Positions 50,693 through 60,143 of a stretch of DNA of 64,000 bases are shown here, piece by piece. The stretch is from contig NZ_JAIZDB010000024.1 of assembly GCF_029533155.1 (NCBI RefSeq), forward strand, positions 1 to 64,000, written 5' to 3'. Under the pieces are notes generated by a model, which saw only the letters and a program-made list of their open reading frames with translations, made no database searches and was not told where the DNA came from. The position numbers were made by a program, and so were the translations under genes. The number at the start of each line of letters is the position of its first letter. The first letter of the stretch is position 1. Source of the stretch: Psychrobacillus antarcticus (GTDB taxonomy: Bacteria > Bacillota > Bacilli > Bacillales_A > Planococcaceae).

Positions 50693-52669
50693 TTATAGAT
50701 ATTTTGCAAACCAGTTTGTGATTTGTTCTAATCGTGTTTGTCTTAAATTAGGCAATCCAACTCGAGATAAATTGTGGTCAGATTGTGGGAAGCGAACAAA
50801 ACTTGTCTCTTTCCCCATAGCTTTTAATGTTATATATAGCTGTTGTCCTTGTTCAATTGGGCAGCGATAGTCATTTTCGCTATGCAATATTAATAAAGGA
50901 GTTTCTACATTTGCCGCATATTTGAGTGGAGATGCATCCCATAGTTTATCAATATCCGTCATATCAGCACCAATTTGCCATGGTGTGAAGTAGTAACCAA
51001 TATCAGAAACGCCATAAAAACTAACCCAATTGGAGATCGAACGTTGGGTAACTGCTGCTTTAAAACGATTCGTATGACCGACAATCCAGTTAGTCATAAA
51101 ACCACCGTAACTTCCACCAGTAACACCTAAACGTTTTTCATCAATCCAGTCATTTTCATTCAATACATAATCTACTCCAGCCATGATATCTTCATAGTCG
51201 CCACCACCGTAATCTCCGCGAACAGCGTCCACAAATTGTTGACTATATGAATGACTTCCTCTTGGATTCACATACAATACTCCATATCCTTTAGCCGCTA
51301 ATAGTTGAAGCTCATGGAAAAAGGTATTCGCATACATCGTATGCGGCCCACCGTGAATTTCTACAATTAGTGGATACTTTTCGCCTGCTTGATACCCTGT
51401 TGGTTTCATTAACCAACCATGTACATCCCAATCGTTAAGACCTTTATACACAATGGCTTCTGGTTCGACAAACTCTACTTCGTTTAACAACTCTTCGTTA
51501 AATTTAGTGAGAGCAATTCTTTCACCAGTCGCCAAATTTAGTTTAAATAATTCCCCGGGAAATATTGAATTACTAATTGTCGCAAGAGCATAGGCTCCAT
51601 TTCTAGCAATATCGTATCCGTATACATGCTCGTTTTCTTGCGTTGCTGGGTAAATCTCTCCTTCAAGTGAAGCAAAATACAAACGTACGTCACCCATTGT
51701 GGATAGTTGGAAATATAGGTGATTCTGATTTGTCCAAACAACATCAGGTGCATTTGCTCCTTGTTGGGTATCCGCTCCTGCATAATCACCAACTGGAGCG
51801 TCAATTCCCTCAGTTAGAGTTTGAAGAATCCCACTGTTTACTTCGTATATATAGACTTCTGCTTGCGTCGCATTTTTATATGTGTGGAGTGCTCCACTAA
51901 AGGCGATGTATTGGTTATCCCTTGAGAATGTTGCTCCTCCGAAATATCCGTTTTCTTCCATAATTATCGATTCTTTTTTCGTTTCTACATCGATTAACAA
52001 CATAGGTTCACGGAATGAAAGATCTTGATTTTCATCACGATTTACACCAATTACTAGTTGTTTCCCATCATGAGAAATTGCTTGAAGGCTATGATTAAAT
52101 GTACCTTCTGTAAAGGCAGTAATTTCTCCAGTTGCTACAATGATAGATCCAATTTGTCGATATGTATCTTTTGGTAATAATCCTACACCGTCATTGTGAT
52201 ACTTCATTTCATCTACTATATAGGCTTCTGGTAGTTTCTTATCCTCTTTTTCAGTCTCATCTGTCCAGCTTTTCCCTTCCTTTAACGAAGCAGAAAACCA
52301 AATCTTTTTACTACAAGGGGACCAGATAAAGCTAGAAACACCTTTTTCTAATTTGGTTTGTTGCTTTGCTTCTCCACCTTTAGCGGACATTACGTAAATT
52401 TGGTTTTTATCGTCACGATTCGATATAAATGCTAGTTGCTTTCCGTCTTCCGACCATTTAGGAGATGATACTTTTTCTTTCGAATGGGTCCATTGTGTTA
52501 TTTCATAAGTTTCAATATCTACATGATATAAATAGGCGTAGTATTTGTTATCCTCTTTGTGCATCTCCGTCCGGATGAAGACTGCCTCATTCCCGTCTGG
52601 CGAAATCACAGGATTTGTTACTGATTGTATCGCAAATAAATCCGTAGCTTCTAGTTTTCTTTTAGTCAT
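50693..52669 (-). CDS. S9 family serine peptidase (acylaminoacyl-peptidase type)
   Basis: 658 residues: an N-terminal beta-propeller (about 15-400, with PDGNEAVFIRTE and KWSEDGKQLAFISNRDD repeats) and a C-terminal alpha/beta-hydrolase. Catalytic triad: Ser520 (GGSYGGF), Asp600 (SENDYRC), His632 (SDHNLS). It releases acylated or free amino acids from short peptides in the cytoplasm; no signal peptide is seen. GAGGGGGA precedes the ATG. Confidence 0.93.
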   Translation of the reverse strand: MTKRKLEATDLFAIQSVTNPVISPDGNEAVFIRTEMHKEDNKYYAYLYHVDIETYEITQWTHSKEKVSSPKWSEDGKQLAFISNRDDKNQIYVMSAKGGEAKQQTKLEKGVSSFIWSPCSKKIWFSASLKEGKSWTDETEKEDKKLPEAYIVDEMKYHNDGVGLLPKDTYRQIGSIIVATGEITAFTEGTFNHSLQAISHDGKQLVIGVNRDENQDLSFREPMLLIDVETKKESIIMEENGYFGGATFSRDNQYIAFSGALHTYKNATQAEVYIYEVNSGILQTLTEGIDAPVGDYAGADTQQGANAPDVVWTNQNHLYFQLSTMGDVRLYFASLEGEIYPATQENEHVYGYDIARNGAYALATISNSIFPGELFKLNLATGERIALTKFNEELLNEVEFVEPEAIVYKGLNDWDVHGWLMKPTGYQAGEKYPLIVEIHGGPHTMYANTFFHELQLLAAKGYGVLYVNPRGSHSYSQQFVDAVRGDYGGGDYEDIMAGVDYVLNENDWIDEKRLGVTGGSYGGFMTNWIVGHTNRFKAAVTQRSISNWVSFYGVSDIGYYFTPWQIGADMTDIDKLWDASPLKYAANVETPLLILHSENDYRCPIEQGQQLYITLKAMGKETSFVRFPQSDHNLSRVGLPNLRQTRLEQITNWFAKYL

Positions 52670-52963
52670 ATTAAAAGTCCCCCTCTATCTAAAACTTCTC
52701 TCACTATTTATTTCGACATTCGAAATCTTTTTCCTTCTATTTTCTAAGAAAAGCTTATATGAAAAAATGCTCTTCAAGTAGTGTAGCAAATAATGAGATT
52801 CATTGTGTAATGTTAAAATAAGCAATGTCATATAATATAATAATTTAATCACTAATTTTCAAATAATTTTAATAACCTCCTACTATTTGATTTGGTAGGA
52901 AGTTATTGTATTCTTAACCAACTCTAATGGAATGGATGAAGAGACCTGTTCCCCCAAAAATGG
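52670..52963. other. AT-rich intergenic stretch
   Basis: Contains the upstream region of the S9 gene. An imperfect inverted repeat at 52868-52904 (AATAACCTCCTAC/GTAGGAAGTTATT) lies downstream of the small gene at 52964 and may act as its terminator, though the T-run is poor. Nothing else is seen. Confidence 0.45.
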
Positions 52964-53233
52964 TTACTTATTTCTACGTTCCATTCTTTCTATTTTTCTA
53001 GTTAATTGTTCAATTTGTTTTTGCATACTTTCTATTTTTTGGGATTGATCCGATTGGTTTTGGGAGTCTTGATTAGTTGTTTTTTCTAATTCTTGTAATG
53101 TAATCCCTGCAGCGATTGTCTGAAGAGCATCACCCAATGTAGAAAGGGTAGTTCCAACTAATGAGAGTTTAGCAGCATAAATTTCTGGCGATTCAGGATT
53201 TTGTTCCTTTTGATAGTTATTTCCGTTTTTCAT
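52964..53233 (-). CDS. Small protein with TLGDA-TIAA motif and coiled-coil tail (paralogue 2)
   Basis: 89 residues. LSLVGTTLSTLGDALQTIAA (about 23-42) matches paralogue 1 at 48089, and a long polar coiled coil (about 60-87, QKIESMQKQIEQLTRKIERMERR) follows. A polar first third is unlikely to be a signal peptide. AGGATG lies before the ATG. It lies 59 nt after a third small gene in the same direction, probably one operon. Confidence 0.8.
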   Translation of the reverse strand: MKNGNNYQKEQNPESPEIYAAKLSLVGTTLSTLGDALQTIAAGITLQELEKTTNQDSQNQSDQSQKIESMQKQIEQLTRKIERMERRNK

Positions 53234-53292
53234 TTTTACACATCCTAGATTTCATTATGCTTACTAATTAGTATAAAATGATTAGATCCTAA

Positions 53293-53568
53293 TTAATCGT
53301 TATGGTAATTGAATTGTTTTTTAAAATTTTCTATTTCATAGTTTAAAAATTCAAGTAGTTTCTGCAATTTTTTATTTTCCGCAGTGTTACTTTGTTCTTG
53401 TTGTGCTCCAACTGTTGTCAGCACTTCTGCCATAGCGGCAAGGGCGTGGGCAAGCGGAATCATTAAATCTGCGATGACCGCTGGTAAAATGGATTGGCTA
53501 TTTGTTAGGAGGTCAGGATATTTGTCTTTAAAGTTTGTTTTATTTTTGTTCAAATCGTAAGCCTTCAA
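53293..53568 (-). CDS. Small helical protein, third member of the set
   Basis: Up to 91 residues. The centre (SILPAVIADLMIPLAHALAAMAEVLTTVGA) is hydrophobic and helical; the end is a charged helix with coiled-coil character (KKLQKLLEFLNYEIENFKKQF). It shares layout with its neighbour but only weak motif identity. Two TTG starts are possible: 53568, or 53553 with GAAGG 8 nt upstream; the second looks better supported. Function unknown. Confidence 0.65.
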   Translation of the reverse strand: MKAYDLNKNKTNFKDKYPDLLTNSQSILPAVIADLMIPLAHALAAMAEVLTTVGAQQEQSNTAENKKLQKLLEFLNYEIENFKKQFNYHND

Positions 53569-53733
53569 TTAATTAATTTCATTTTCAATTTATTTTATGC
53601 AATATGCATTTTTTCGTGAAAGGGATTTACTTATTTTTATCACTATGCAAATATAATGTGTAATAAAAGAGTAGATGCCTATGGGTTTTCTTTTAATCTC
53701 TTCAAATTCCTAAATCGCTTTAATAAAAAAAGA

Positions 53734-53774
53734 CAAAAAATGAACCTGGAAATAAAGCTCCAAGTTCATTTTTC
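53734..53774 (-). terminator. Terminator after the acyl-CoA ligase gene
   Basis: AAAATGAAC/GTTCATTTT stem, extended by TGGA/TCCA with one bulge. On the minus strand it is followed by TTTTTTGTC. Confidence 0.8.
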
Positions 53775-53798
53775 TATACAAACTCAACCATTAATTTG

Positions 53799-55346
53799 TT
53801 AAACAGTTTGTGCTTTTAAAGACCGACGTAGTATTTTACCAGTTGTATTCTTAGGAAGTTCCTCCAAGAATTCAAACTTCTTAGGTACTTTATATTTTGC
53901 TAGCTTCTCTGCACAAAAGTCATGTAATTGTTGTTCAGTTAGGGTAGAATCTTTTTTCACAACGAACGCAAGAACTTCTTCTCCAAAGTTTGGATCTGGT
54001 ATGCCAATAACAGCAGCTTCTACTATACCGGGATGTGTAAATAGGACTTCCTCTACTTCTCGAGGATAAACATTATATCCACCTACGATAATCATATCTT
54101 TTTTCCGGTCGACGATAAAGAAATATCCTTCTTCATCTTGTTTTGCAAGATCTCCAGTATATAACCATCCATCACGAATCGCACTTTCCGTTTCTTCTGG
54201 CATTTTGTAGTAGCCCTTCATCACGTTTGGTCCGCGAACGATCAGTTCTCCTACTTCTCCAACTGGAACTTCTTCTCCAAGCTCATTTACAATTTTATTT
54301 TCAACATTTATAATATTTGTCCCGATTGAACCTGGCTTTCGATCACGGTCAATTGGGTTAAAGCATGTTACCGGAGATGCCTCCGACAAACCATACCCTT
54401 CAGATATACGAACATTAAACTTGTCTTCAAAGTTGTGTAACAGTGCTACTGGCAAGGAAGATCCACCCGAAATAGCTAAGCGAATACTAGAAAAGTCTTC
54501 TACATTTGCATCTGGGAATTGATATAGGAAATTATACATCGTTGGAACACCTGCAAATACTGTTGCTTGATGCTCTTTTGCAAATGTGAATACCTCTTGT
54601 GGGCTAAATCTTGGAATTAATAGTAATGTTTCACCCATTAATAATGGTGCATTCACAACAACCGTTAGAGCAAACACATGAAATACAGGTAAAGTCGTAA
54701 TTATACGATCCTCTGTATTAATCTTCAAGTATTCTGCCACATCTCGAGCATTGGAATAAATATTATTGTACGTTAACATAGCACCCTTTGGATGACCTGT
54801 TGTCCCAGAAGTATATAAGATTACAGCAATATCATCTGGATCTGTATCCACTGCAGAAGTCCCCAAACTAGATGAAGAAATCATTAATGAAAACGGTTTC
54901 ACTTTTTTCTTCAAGTTTTCAGGTAAAGCAGCTAGTTTTTGAGCAGTATCTGGTTGTGTTTCACAAATAATATAATTTTCAACCGAAGTGAAAACCCCTG
55001 CAGCTTTCTCCACCAAAGGCAATAGTGCATCAAGTGCAATGATTACTTTTGCATCACTGTTTTTTACAATATAACTAATTTCATCTGGCGAGTAAATTGG
55101 ATTAATCGGAACTGCCGTGGCGCCAATTCGCATAGTAGCATATAAAGAAATTAAAAAATGTGGTGAGTTCCCCAATAAAAATCCTATATTATCTCCTTTT
55201 TGCACTCCAATTGACTTTAATGCCCCCGCAAATAGTTCAACTGACTGGTCGAATTCTGCGTATGTAGTATCTTTCCCCATAAAATGATAGGCAACCTTCT
55301 CCGGATGCTCATTGGCAATCTGTCGAACACGTGAAACTAAACTCAT
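53799..55346 (-). CDS. Long-chain fatty-acid--CoA ligase
   Basis: About 515 residues of the AMP-forming acyl-CoA synthetase family, which activates fatty acids for beta-oxidation or lipid use. Motifs: YTSGTTGHPKGA (P-loop), GYGLSEASP, WLYTGDLAK, the hinge DRKKDMIIVGGYNVYP, and the C-terminal lysine in PKNTTGKILRR. The start is ATG 55346 with GGTGGGAG upstream. A FadR-like operator lies 22-39 nt upstream, supporting a fatty-acid substrate. Confidence 0.9.
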   Translation of the reverse strand: MSLVSRVRQIANEHPEKVAYHFMGKDTTYAEFDQSVELFAGALKSIGVQKGDNIGFLLGNSPHFLISLYATMRIGATAVPINPIYSPDEISYIVKNSDAKVIIALDALLPLVEKAAGVFTSVENYIICETQPDTAQKLAALPENLKKKVKPFSLMISSSSLGTSAVDTDPDDIAVILYTSGTTGHPKGAMLTYNNIYSNARDVAEYLKINTEDRIITTLPVFHVFALTVVVNAPLLMGETLLLIPRFSPQEVFTFAKEHQATVFAGVPTMYNFLYQFPDANVEDFSSIRLAISGGSSLPVALLHNFEDKFNVRISEGYGLSEASPVTCFNPIDRDRKPGSIGTNIINVENKIVNELGEEVPVGEVGELIVRGPNVMKGYYKMPEETESAIRDGWLYTGDLAKQDEEGYFFIVDRKKDMIIVGGYNVYPREVEEVLFTHPGIVEAAVIGIPDPNFGEEVLAFVVKKDSTLTEQQLHDFCAEKLAKYKVPKKFEFLEELPKNTTGKILRRSLKAQTV

Positions 55347-55367
55347 AATCTCGTCTCCCACCTTTTT

Positions 55368-55385
55368 TGAATGAATGACCATTCA
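55368..55385. promoter_or_regulatory. FadR(YsiA)-like operator
   Basis: TGAATGAATGACCATTCA matches the Bacillus FadR consensus TGAATGAMTANTCATTCA at 16 of 18 positions. It sits between the promoter and the ribosome site of the acyl-CoA ligase gene, about +8 to +25 of the transcript, an effective place for repression lifted by long-chain acyl-CoA. Confidence 0.7.
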
Positions 55386-55399
55386 TTATCCCCATATTC

Positions 55400-55428
55400 A
55401 TTATATAAGAAAAGTTTTGACAATTCAA
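55400..55428 (-). promoter_or_regulatory. Acyl-CoA ligase promoter
   Basis: Minus-strand TTGAAT (55428-55423) and TATAAT (55405-55400) with 17-bp spacing, a strong SigA-type pair directly upstream of the FadR-like operator. Confidence 0.75.
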
Positions 55429-55469
55429 GAAAAACTAGAATGTAGAATACTAGAGGTTAAATTAATTAT

Positions 55470-55500
55470 ATAAAAAAGAAGGCTACTTTCATAACCTTCT
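55470..55500 (-). terminator. Possible terminator after the Bce-type permease gene
   Basis: AGAAGG/AACCTTCT stem with a 12-nt loop; the minus strand continues TTCTTTTTTAT. Modest stability. Confidence 0.55.
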
Positions 55501-55505
55501 CTTCA

Positions 55506-57437
55506 TTATTGAATATGAGTAATGTACCTCCAACGGATTAAAAAGAAATAAGAAACTTGAATGATTGTGAATGCTACTAATACAAGTAACATTTCCATCA
55601 CGATGGAGACTGCTGCTAGGTCGACCCAAAAGGCTTGTAAATACATAAATGAAAACGTACTATGGACCATAGCTAATCCCCAAGGTAAGAAAAACTGAGG
55701 AATTAACTGGCGATTGACGATTTTCACTAGCTCTCTATCCGTAACTCCCATTCTCCGAAGTACATCATATTGTTTTTTATCACGCTCAAGGTCCGTATAA
55801 AGCTTAAAGTAAACAAAGCTCCCGGCTGCAAGCAATAATACTGCTGCTACAAGTAGACCAGTAAATAACAATAGGGAAAATGTTGCTCGGATAATCGAAT
55901 AGTTTAATCCAGGATTGGAGATATAGAACGAGTTGGGATTTACATCGGAAGTTCCCATAGACTGTGTCATAACTCTATCTAAGTCCGTTCCAACATCCTT
56001 CGTGCGAAGCCATTCGGAAACGTGAAAAGCATAAAATGTCATGCTAGATTCCCTAAGGCCATACCCATATAAGGGTTCGGTAATAAGTTCATAATCCTCG
56101 TCGCTAATGATTAATGAATTATCTTTGATAACAAGCGAAGGGAATATCACCTGATCGTAGGCACCTTTAATTTGAATTGGTATATTGCTTTCCTCTAACA
56201 CTGTTTGCTCTTCTTCCGTTCTTATACCTTCGTAGTCCTCAAGCGTATTCGGTATGATCATTGCTTCCCCATTTTGTAGGTCTATCAAAGGGATTTTCAA
56301 TGCAACCGCTAAACTATTCACTTCCGATTCTTTTATAAGATTTACTTCCTTACGTAAACTGGAGGAAGTTTGTTTTTTTACGGTGAACTTAACCAATTCG
56401 TAGGAGAGCCCTTCCTGTTGAAGCTCCTGGGATAACTTCATCACATGCTCTTCCTCAAAGGGATTGTCCCAATTACTAGAGTAGAAAATACTAACTGGAT
56501 TCATTTCCCGATATTGCGCTGTAAAAGAAGTAAACGAAGTTACGACACCAACGGATAAAAAGGCTATAGTCGAAACAACCGTTACTATAAAAAACATTCG
56601 GGCATTTTCTCTTATCTTAATAGAACCTTCCGCAAAAGCTATTAATCGAAAAGAACGCCAGTACAAATTCTTGCGCTTTCGAATAATCCCTAACAAATAC
56701 AAAACACTATCCGTATAAAACAAATAAGTACCAACTAACGCTAGTACAATAATAATAAAGCTCATATATACTTTAAGTTGAAAAAGAGACAGTATAACTA
56801 AGCTATAAGCAGCTATAAGCAGCAAAATTCCTAACATTGCCCTTCTCTTACTATAAGCCTCTTGCTCATTTTGCCTACCAAATCCCTTTAACAGCTGAAC
56901 AATATTCTTTTTACGAATAAATACTGAACTACTAAACGAAATAATGACAAACAATGACAAGAACACAAAAATAGTTAATACAAAGGGCTTCCATGAAAGA
57001 TACAAAGGTAAGCTGTCCAGTAAAAACATCTCTCGAATAATCATAAAGAAAAACTTAGAAAAAGCAAATCCAAAAAAGATACCGACTGTCGTTGATATAA
57101 ACCCTAAAATCATTGTCTCTAAAAAAATCATGCGATTCAACTGACGATTATCCATCCCTAAATTCAGAAGAACTCCAAATTCCTGCGAACGCGCCTGTAA
57201 AAATGCACTCATCGAATAAAACAAAAAGAACACGGTAAATATGATCAGAATGACTTGTGCTGTGAACATCCCACCAAATGCGATATTCTGTAAAAATTGA
57301 TCTTCAATCTTAGGATGAAACATTAACATCGAGTAGACAAAAAACACTAAAATAGAAAAAATACTCGCTAATAAAAATGCAGCATAAACGCGAGCATTCC
57401 GTATGACATTATGATAAGCGAATTGTCGAAAGGTCAT
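55506..57437 (-). CDS. Bce-type ABC transporter permease
   Basis: 643 residues with ten predicted membrane helices and FtsX-type domains near both ends (TAQVILIIFTVFFLFYSMSAFLQARSQEFGVLLNLGMD and FVYFKLYTDLERDKKQYDVLRRMGVTDRE). The large extracellular domain (about 305-510) lies between helices 7 and 8. This is the BceB layout, where the transporter removes antimicrobial peptides such as bacitracin from lipid II-cycle intermediates and also acts as sensor for the kinase. It overlaps the ATPase gene by 29 nt. Confidence 0.9.
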   Translation of the reverse strand: MTFRQFAYHNVIRNARVYAAFLLASIFSILVFFVYSMLMFHPKIEDQFLQNIAFGGMFTAQVILIIFTVFFLFYSMSAFLQARSQEFGVLLNLGMDNRQLNRMIFLETMILGFISTTVGIFFGFAFSKFFFMIIREMFLLDSLPLYLSWKPFVLTIFVFLSLFVIISFSSSVFIRKKNIVQLLKGFGRQNEQEAYSKRRAMLGILLLIAAYSLVILSLFQLKVYMSFIIIVLALVGTYLFYTDSVLYLLGIIRKRKNLYWRSFRLIAFAEGSIKIRENARMFFIVTVVSTIAFLSVGVVTSFTSFTAQYREMNPVSIFYSSNWDNPFEEEHVMKLSQELQQEGLSYELVKFTVKKQTSSSLRKEVNLIKESEVNSLAVALKIPLIDLQNGEAMIIPNTLEDYEGIRTEEEQTVLEESNIPIQIKGAYDQVIFPSLVIKDNSLIISDEDYELITEPLYGYGLRESSMTFYAFHVSEWLRTKDVGTDLDRVMTQSMGTSDVNPNSFYISNPGLNYSIIRATFSLLLFTGLLVAAVLLLAAGSFVYFKLYTDLERDKKQYDVLRRMGVTDRELVKIVNRQLIPQFFLPWGLAMVHSTFSFMYLQAFWVDLAAVSIVMEMLLVLVAFTIIQVSYFFLIRWRYITHIQ

Positions 57438-58182
57438 TTACATTTCCACCTAGTAAAGATAAGACATTTAAAATACGCTGAAAAAATGTTTGTCTACGGT
57501 CATCTTTATAAATTTCATTAAAATACTCCCCATCTTTTATAAAGAGAACTCGGTCACAATAGCTTGCCGCAATCGGATCATGTGTGACCATAATGATGGT
57601 CGTATTACTTCTTTTGTTTACGTTAGATAGTAGTTCTAATACATCCCTGGTAGCTTTTGAATCCAAATTTCCTGTTGGCTCATCTGCAAGAATAATGGAA
57701 GGCTCATGTATTAATGCTCGTCCAATAGCAGTTCTTTGCGCTTGTCCCCCGGAAATTTCGAATGGTCTTTTTTCTAAAATTGAAGTTAAATCTAGCTGTT
57801 CCGCAATCCTTTTCACTTTTTGTTTCATGACATTTACAGGTTGTTCATCTAAAGTTAACGGTAATATCATATTCTCTTCCACTGTTAATGCTGGAAGTAA
57901 ATTAAAGTCTTGAAATACAAAACCTAGCTGTCTTCTTCGAAATAAAGATAAATCATTGCTTTTCAATTGCAATGGATTTAAGCCATTGATCGTCAAATCT
58001 CCTGAAGTTGGGCGATCTATCGTGGAGATTAAATTGAGTAATGTTGTTTTACCACTCCCTGAAGGGCCCATAACTGCAAGAAACTCGCCTTTTTCCACTT
58101 CAAAGCTCAGTTGGTTAATCGCTAGATGCGCTACTTTTCCCTCATATACCTTCGTTATTTCTTCCAGCGTCAATATCGACAT
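57409..58182 (-). CDS. Bce-type ABC transporter ATP-binding protein
   Basis: About 257 residues: Walker A GPSGSGKT (39-46), Q-loop FVFQDFNLLP, signature ISGGQAQRTAIGRAL, Walker B IILADEPTGNLDS and the histidine switch MVTHD. The start ATG 58182 has GAGGTG about 7 nt upstream and lies inside the kinase gene's last 41 nt; the frame is open another 22 codons without a site. It partners the permease at 55506. Confidence 0.92.
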   Translation of the reverse strand: MSILTLEEITKVYEGKVAHLAINQLSFEVEKGEFLAVMGPSGSGKTTLLNLISTIDRPTSGDLTINGLNPLQLKSNDLSLFRRRQLGFVFQDFNLLPALTVEENMILPLTLDEQPVNVMKQKVKRIAEQLDLTSILEKRPFEISGGQAQRTAIGRALIHEPSIILADEPTGNLDSKATRDVLELLSNVNKRSNTTIIMVTHDPIAASYCDRVLFIKDGEYFNEIYKDDRRQTFFQRILNVLSLLGGNVNDLSTIRLS

Positions 58183-59188
58183 CGAGCTCACCTCGTTCTG
58201 CAGATTCTTGTTGTTCAAATATAATCGATACAGTCGTTCCTTCACCAACAGTAGATTCTATTTTCATCTCATGCCCTAAACGATGACAAATTTGTTGGGC
58301 CAAATATAAACCCATCCCAGTAGATTCACCAGTTTTTCTACCATTCTCTCCAGTGAAAAATGCTTTCGTTACCCTTTTCATATCTGAGACAGGAATTCCA
58401 ATTCCTTCATCCTTCACAGACAAAATGACTTGATCATGTTCAAAGGTCGTTTCAAAGTACACCTTTTTGTTTTCCTCAAATGTATATTTTATAGCATTCG
58501 TTAAAAATTGAGCTATAACAAATCGCAACCACTTGGAATCTGAAGTAATCATACATTCTTCCTTTATTGAAATAACCGGAAATACATGACTTCCTATAAA
58601 CAATCGCTTATTACTGGATACTACTTCCGTAACGAGCTGCTTTATATCAATTTGTTCAATTTGCATATCTTCTTCAAATGTATCTAATCGTGCATTCATC
58701 AGTACTGCATCCAGACCACGCTTTAGTCGATCCATTTCCTCCAAAACGCCAGCTGCATCTACCTGATCATTCCCTTGGGTCATTAACTCTATAACCGAAA
58801 TAGGCGTTTTCATCTGATGCACCCAGCTATTCATAAATTGCAGATGTCTATTTTGCCTTGCATATAGGAGCTGTACTTCCTTTTGATATAAACGGTAAAT
58901 ATGCTCCAAGTATATCTCTACCTGTTTTATTTCCGCGGATTGGGCTTCCCGTTGCAATACAGACTCTATTTTAGTAGGGACAGAAAGAATTTTTTTATAA
59001 AATGTATATTTTTTTACAAATATTGTCCCTAAAAACGTCAGTGTCAATATACTAGTAATTACAATCGAATACACTGCCGTATCTACATTACGGAAGCCAT
59101 CTAGCCAATATAAAAGCATCACAAATAATACTAATAAAACCTGAAATACTAAAAAGAATAAATGTTCCTTAATGAACAATCGAATCAT
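58142..59188 (-). CDS. Intramembrane-sensing histidine kinase (BceS type)
   Basis: 348 residues. Two membrane helices (about 8-28 and 38-58) flank only about ten outside residues, so it has no sensor domain of its own and depends on its transporter. The phospho-acceptor His124 lies in SWVHQMKTPI; N box FLTNAIKYT, G1 DEGIGIP and G2 GMGLYLAQ are present. It starts one base after the regulator gene and overlaps the ATPase gene. Confidence 0.93.
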   Translation of the reverse strand: MIRLFIKEHLFFLVFQVLLVLFVMLLYWLDGFRNVDTAVYSIVITSILTLTFLGTIFVKKYTFYKKILSVPTKIESVLQREAQSAEIKQVEIYLEHIYRLYQKEVQLLYARQNRHLQFMNSWVHQMKTPISVIELMTQGNDQVDAAGVLEEMDRLKRGLDAVLMNARLDTFEEDMQIEQIDIKQLVTEVVSSNKRLFIGSHVFPVISIKEECMITSDSKWLRFVIAQFLTNAIKYTFEENKKVYFETTFEHDQVILSVKDEGIGIPVSDMKRVTKAFFTGENGRKTGESTGMGLYLAQQICHRLGHEMKIESTVGEGTTVSIIFEQQESAERGELDVDIDAGRNNEGI

Positions 59189-59189
59189 C

Positions 59190-59894
59190 TTATGACTCCT
59201 CCGAGCTTAGTATTAGTCGATACCCTGCTCCTCTTACAGTCTCAATCGTTGACAAGACATTATAGTCACTAAGCTTTTTTCTTACTCTTGTCATATTTAC
59301 ATTTAACGTATTTTCATCTACAAATGACTGGTCATCCCACAGCTCCTCTAATAGCTGCTCCCTAGTCACAAGCTTCGGATAATTTCTTAATAATAACTCC
59401 AATATCGTACACTCTTTCTTTTGAAGCGGAATTTCACCATTTACAGTATGTAACTCCATTCGTTCCATATAAAGCTGTAATCTACCAACCTTGACTACTC
59501 TTTCTTCCTGCTTCGCGGCATATTCGCCATACGTTCTTCTCAAATGACTTCTTATTTTAGCTAGGACGATTTCATAGTGAAAAGGCTTCGTGATAAAATC
59601 ATCTCCACCATTCTCTAGCGCAAATATTTGATCCATTTCACCGGATCTCGCAGAAACGAATATAATTGGGCAAGTAGTTAATTGGCGCAATTGTCGGCAC
59701 CAATAATATCCATCATAAGACGGTAAATTTATATCCAGTAAAACTATATGTGGATCAAAAGCAGTAAACTCCTCTACTATTTGATCGAAATCTTCTATGG
59801 TGTGGACCTCATAATGATATTTCCTTAAAGTATCTGCAAGCAAAGATGCAATCTTTCGATCATCCTCTACAACTAACACTCGATGCGTCGTCAT
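59190..59894 (-). CDS. OmpR-family response regulator (BceR type)
   Basis: 234 residues: receiver domain (about 5-118, Asp54 in VLLDINLPSYDGYYW, acidic EDD at 10-12, Lys in ITKPF) and a winged-helix output domain (about 130-230, VDENTLNVNMTRVRKKL). First gene of the four-gene Bce module; it should activate the transporter genes when antimicrobial peptides are present. I could not assign a Bce-type operator. Confidence 0.93.
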   Translation of the reverse strand: MTTHRVLVVEDDRKIASLLADTLRKYHYEVHTIEDFDQIVEEFTAFDPHIVLLDINLPSYDGYYWCRQLRQLTTCPIIFVSARSGEMDQIFALENGGDDFITKPFHYEIVLAKIRSHLRRTYGEYAAKQEERVVKVGRLQLYMERMELHTVNGEIPLQKKECTILELLLRNYPKLVTREQLLEELWDDQSFVDENTLNVNMTRVRKKLSDYNVLSTIETVRGAGYRLILSSEES

Positions 59895-59938
59895 AATAAC
59901 CCTCCTTCACAAAAACGGTTCTCACTTTATCATATCAA

Positions 59939-60012
59939 AAAAGAGCCCAACATACGTCAGACTCCCTCCCATTTATCAATAAATTAATTGAACAAGCTCT
60001 TTTTTTGTAATC
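59939..60012 (-). terminator. Possible terminator with long loop
   Basis: AAAAAGAGC and GCTCTTTTT lie about 55 bp apart, with T-runs on both sides. It is placed after the gene at 60144 on the minus strand. The long loop makes it uncertain. Confidence 0.45.
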
Positions 60013-60143
60013 CCACCGAAGTATTTAGGTACGTCTACGTTTGCTAAGAGAGTCTAACCTTTTAATAACTCAGTTAGTTCATTGCCTTTCTTCTATTGTA
60101 TCGTAGAAAGAAATTATATTGCAATTTTTTTATTACCTTTCTC

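Noticed and set aside
50534-50700. Forward frame through the 21-bp repeats as a heptad-repeat protein
   Set aside because: No start codon with a ribosome site opens it, and it runs through the S9 terminator. It is kept only as an observation.
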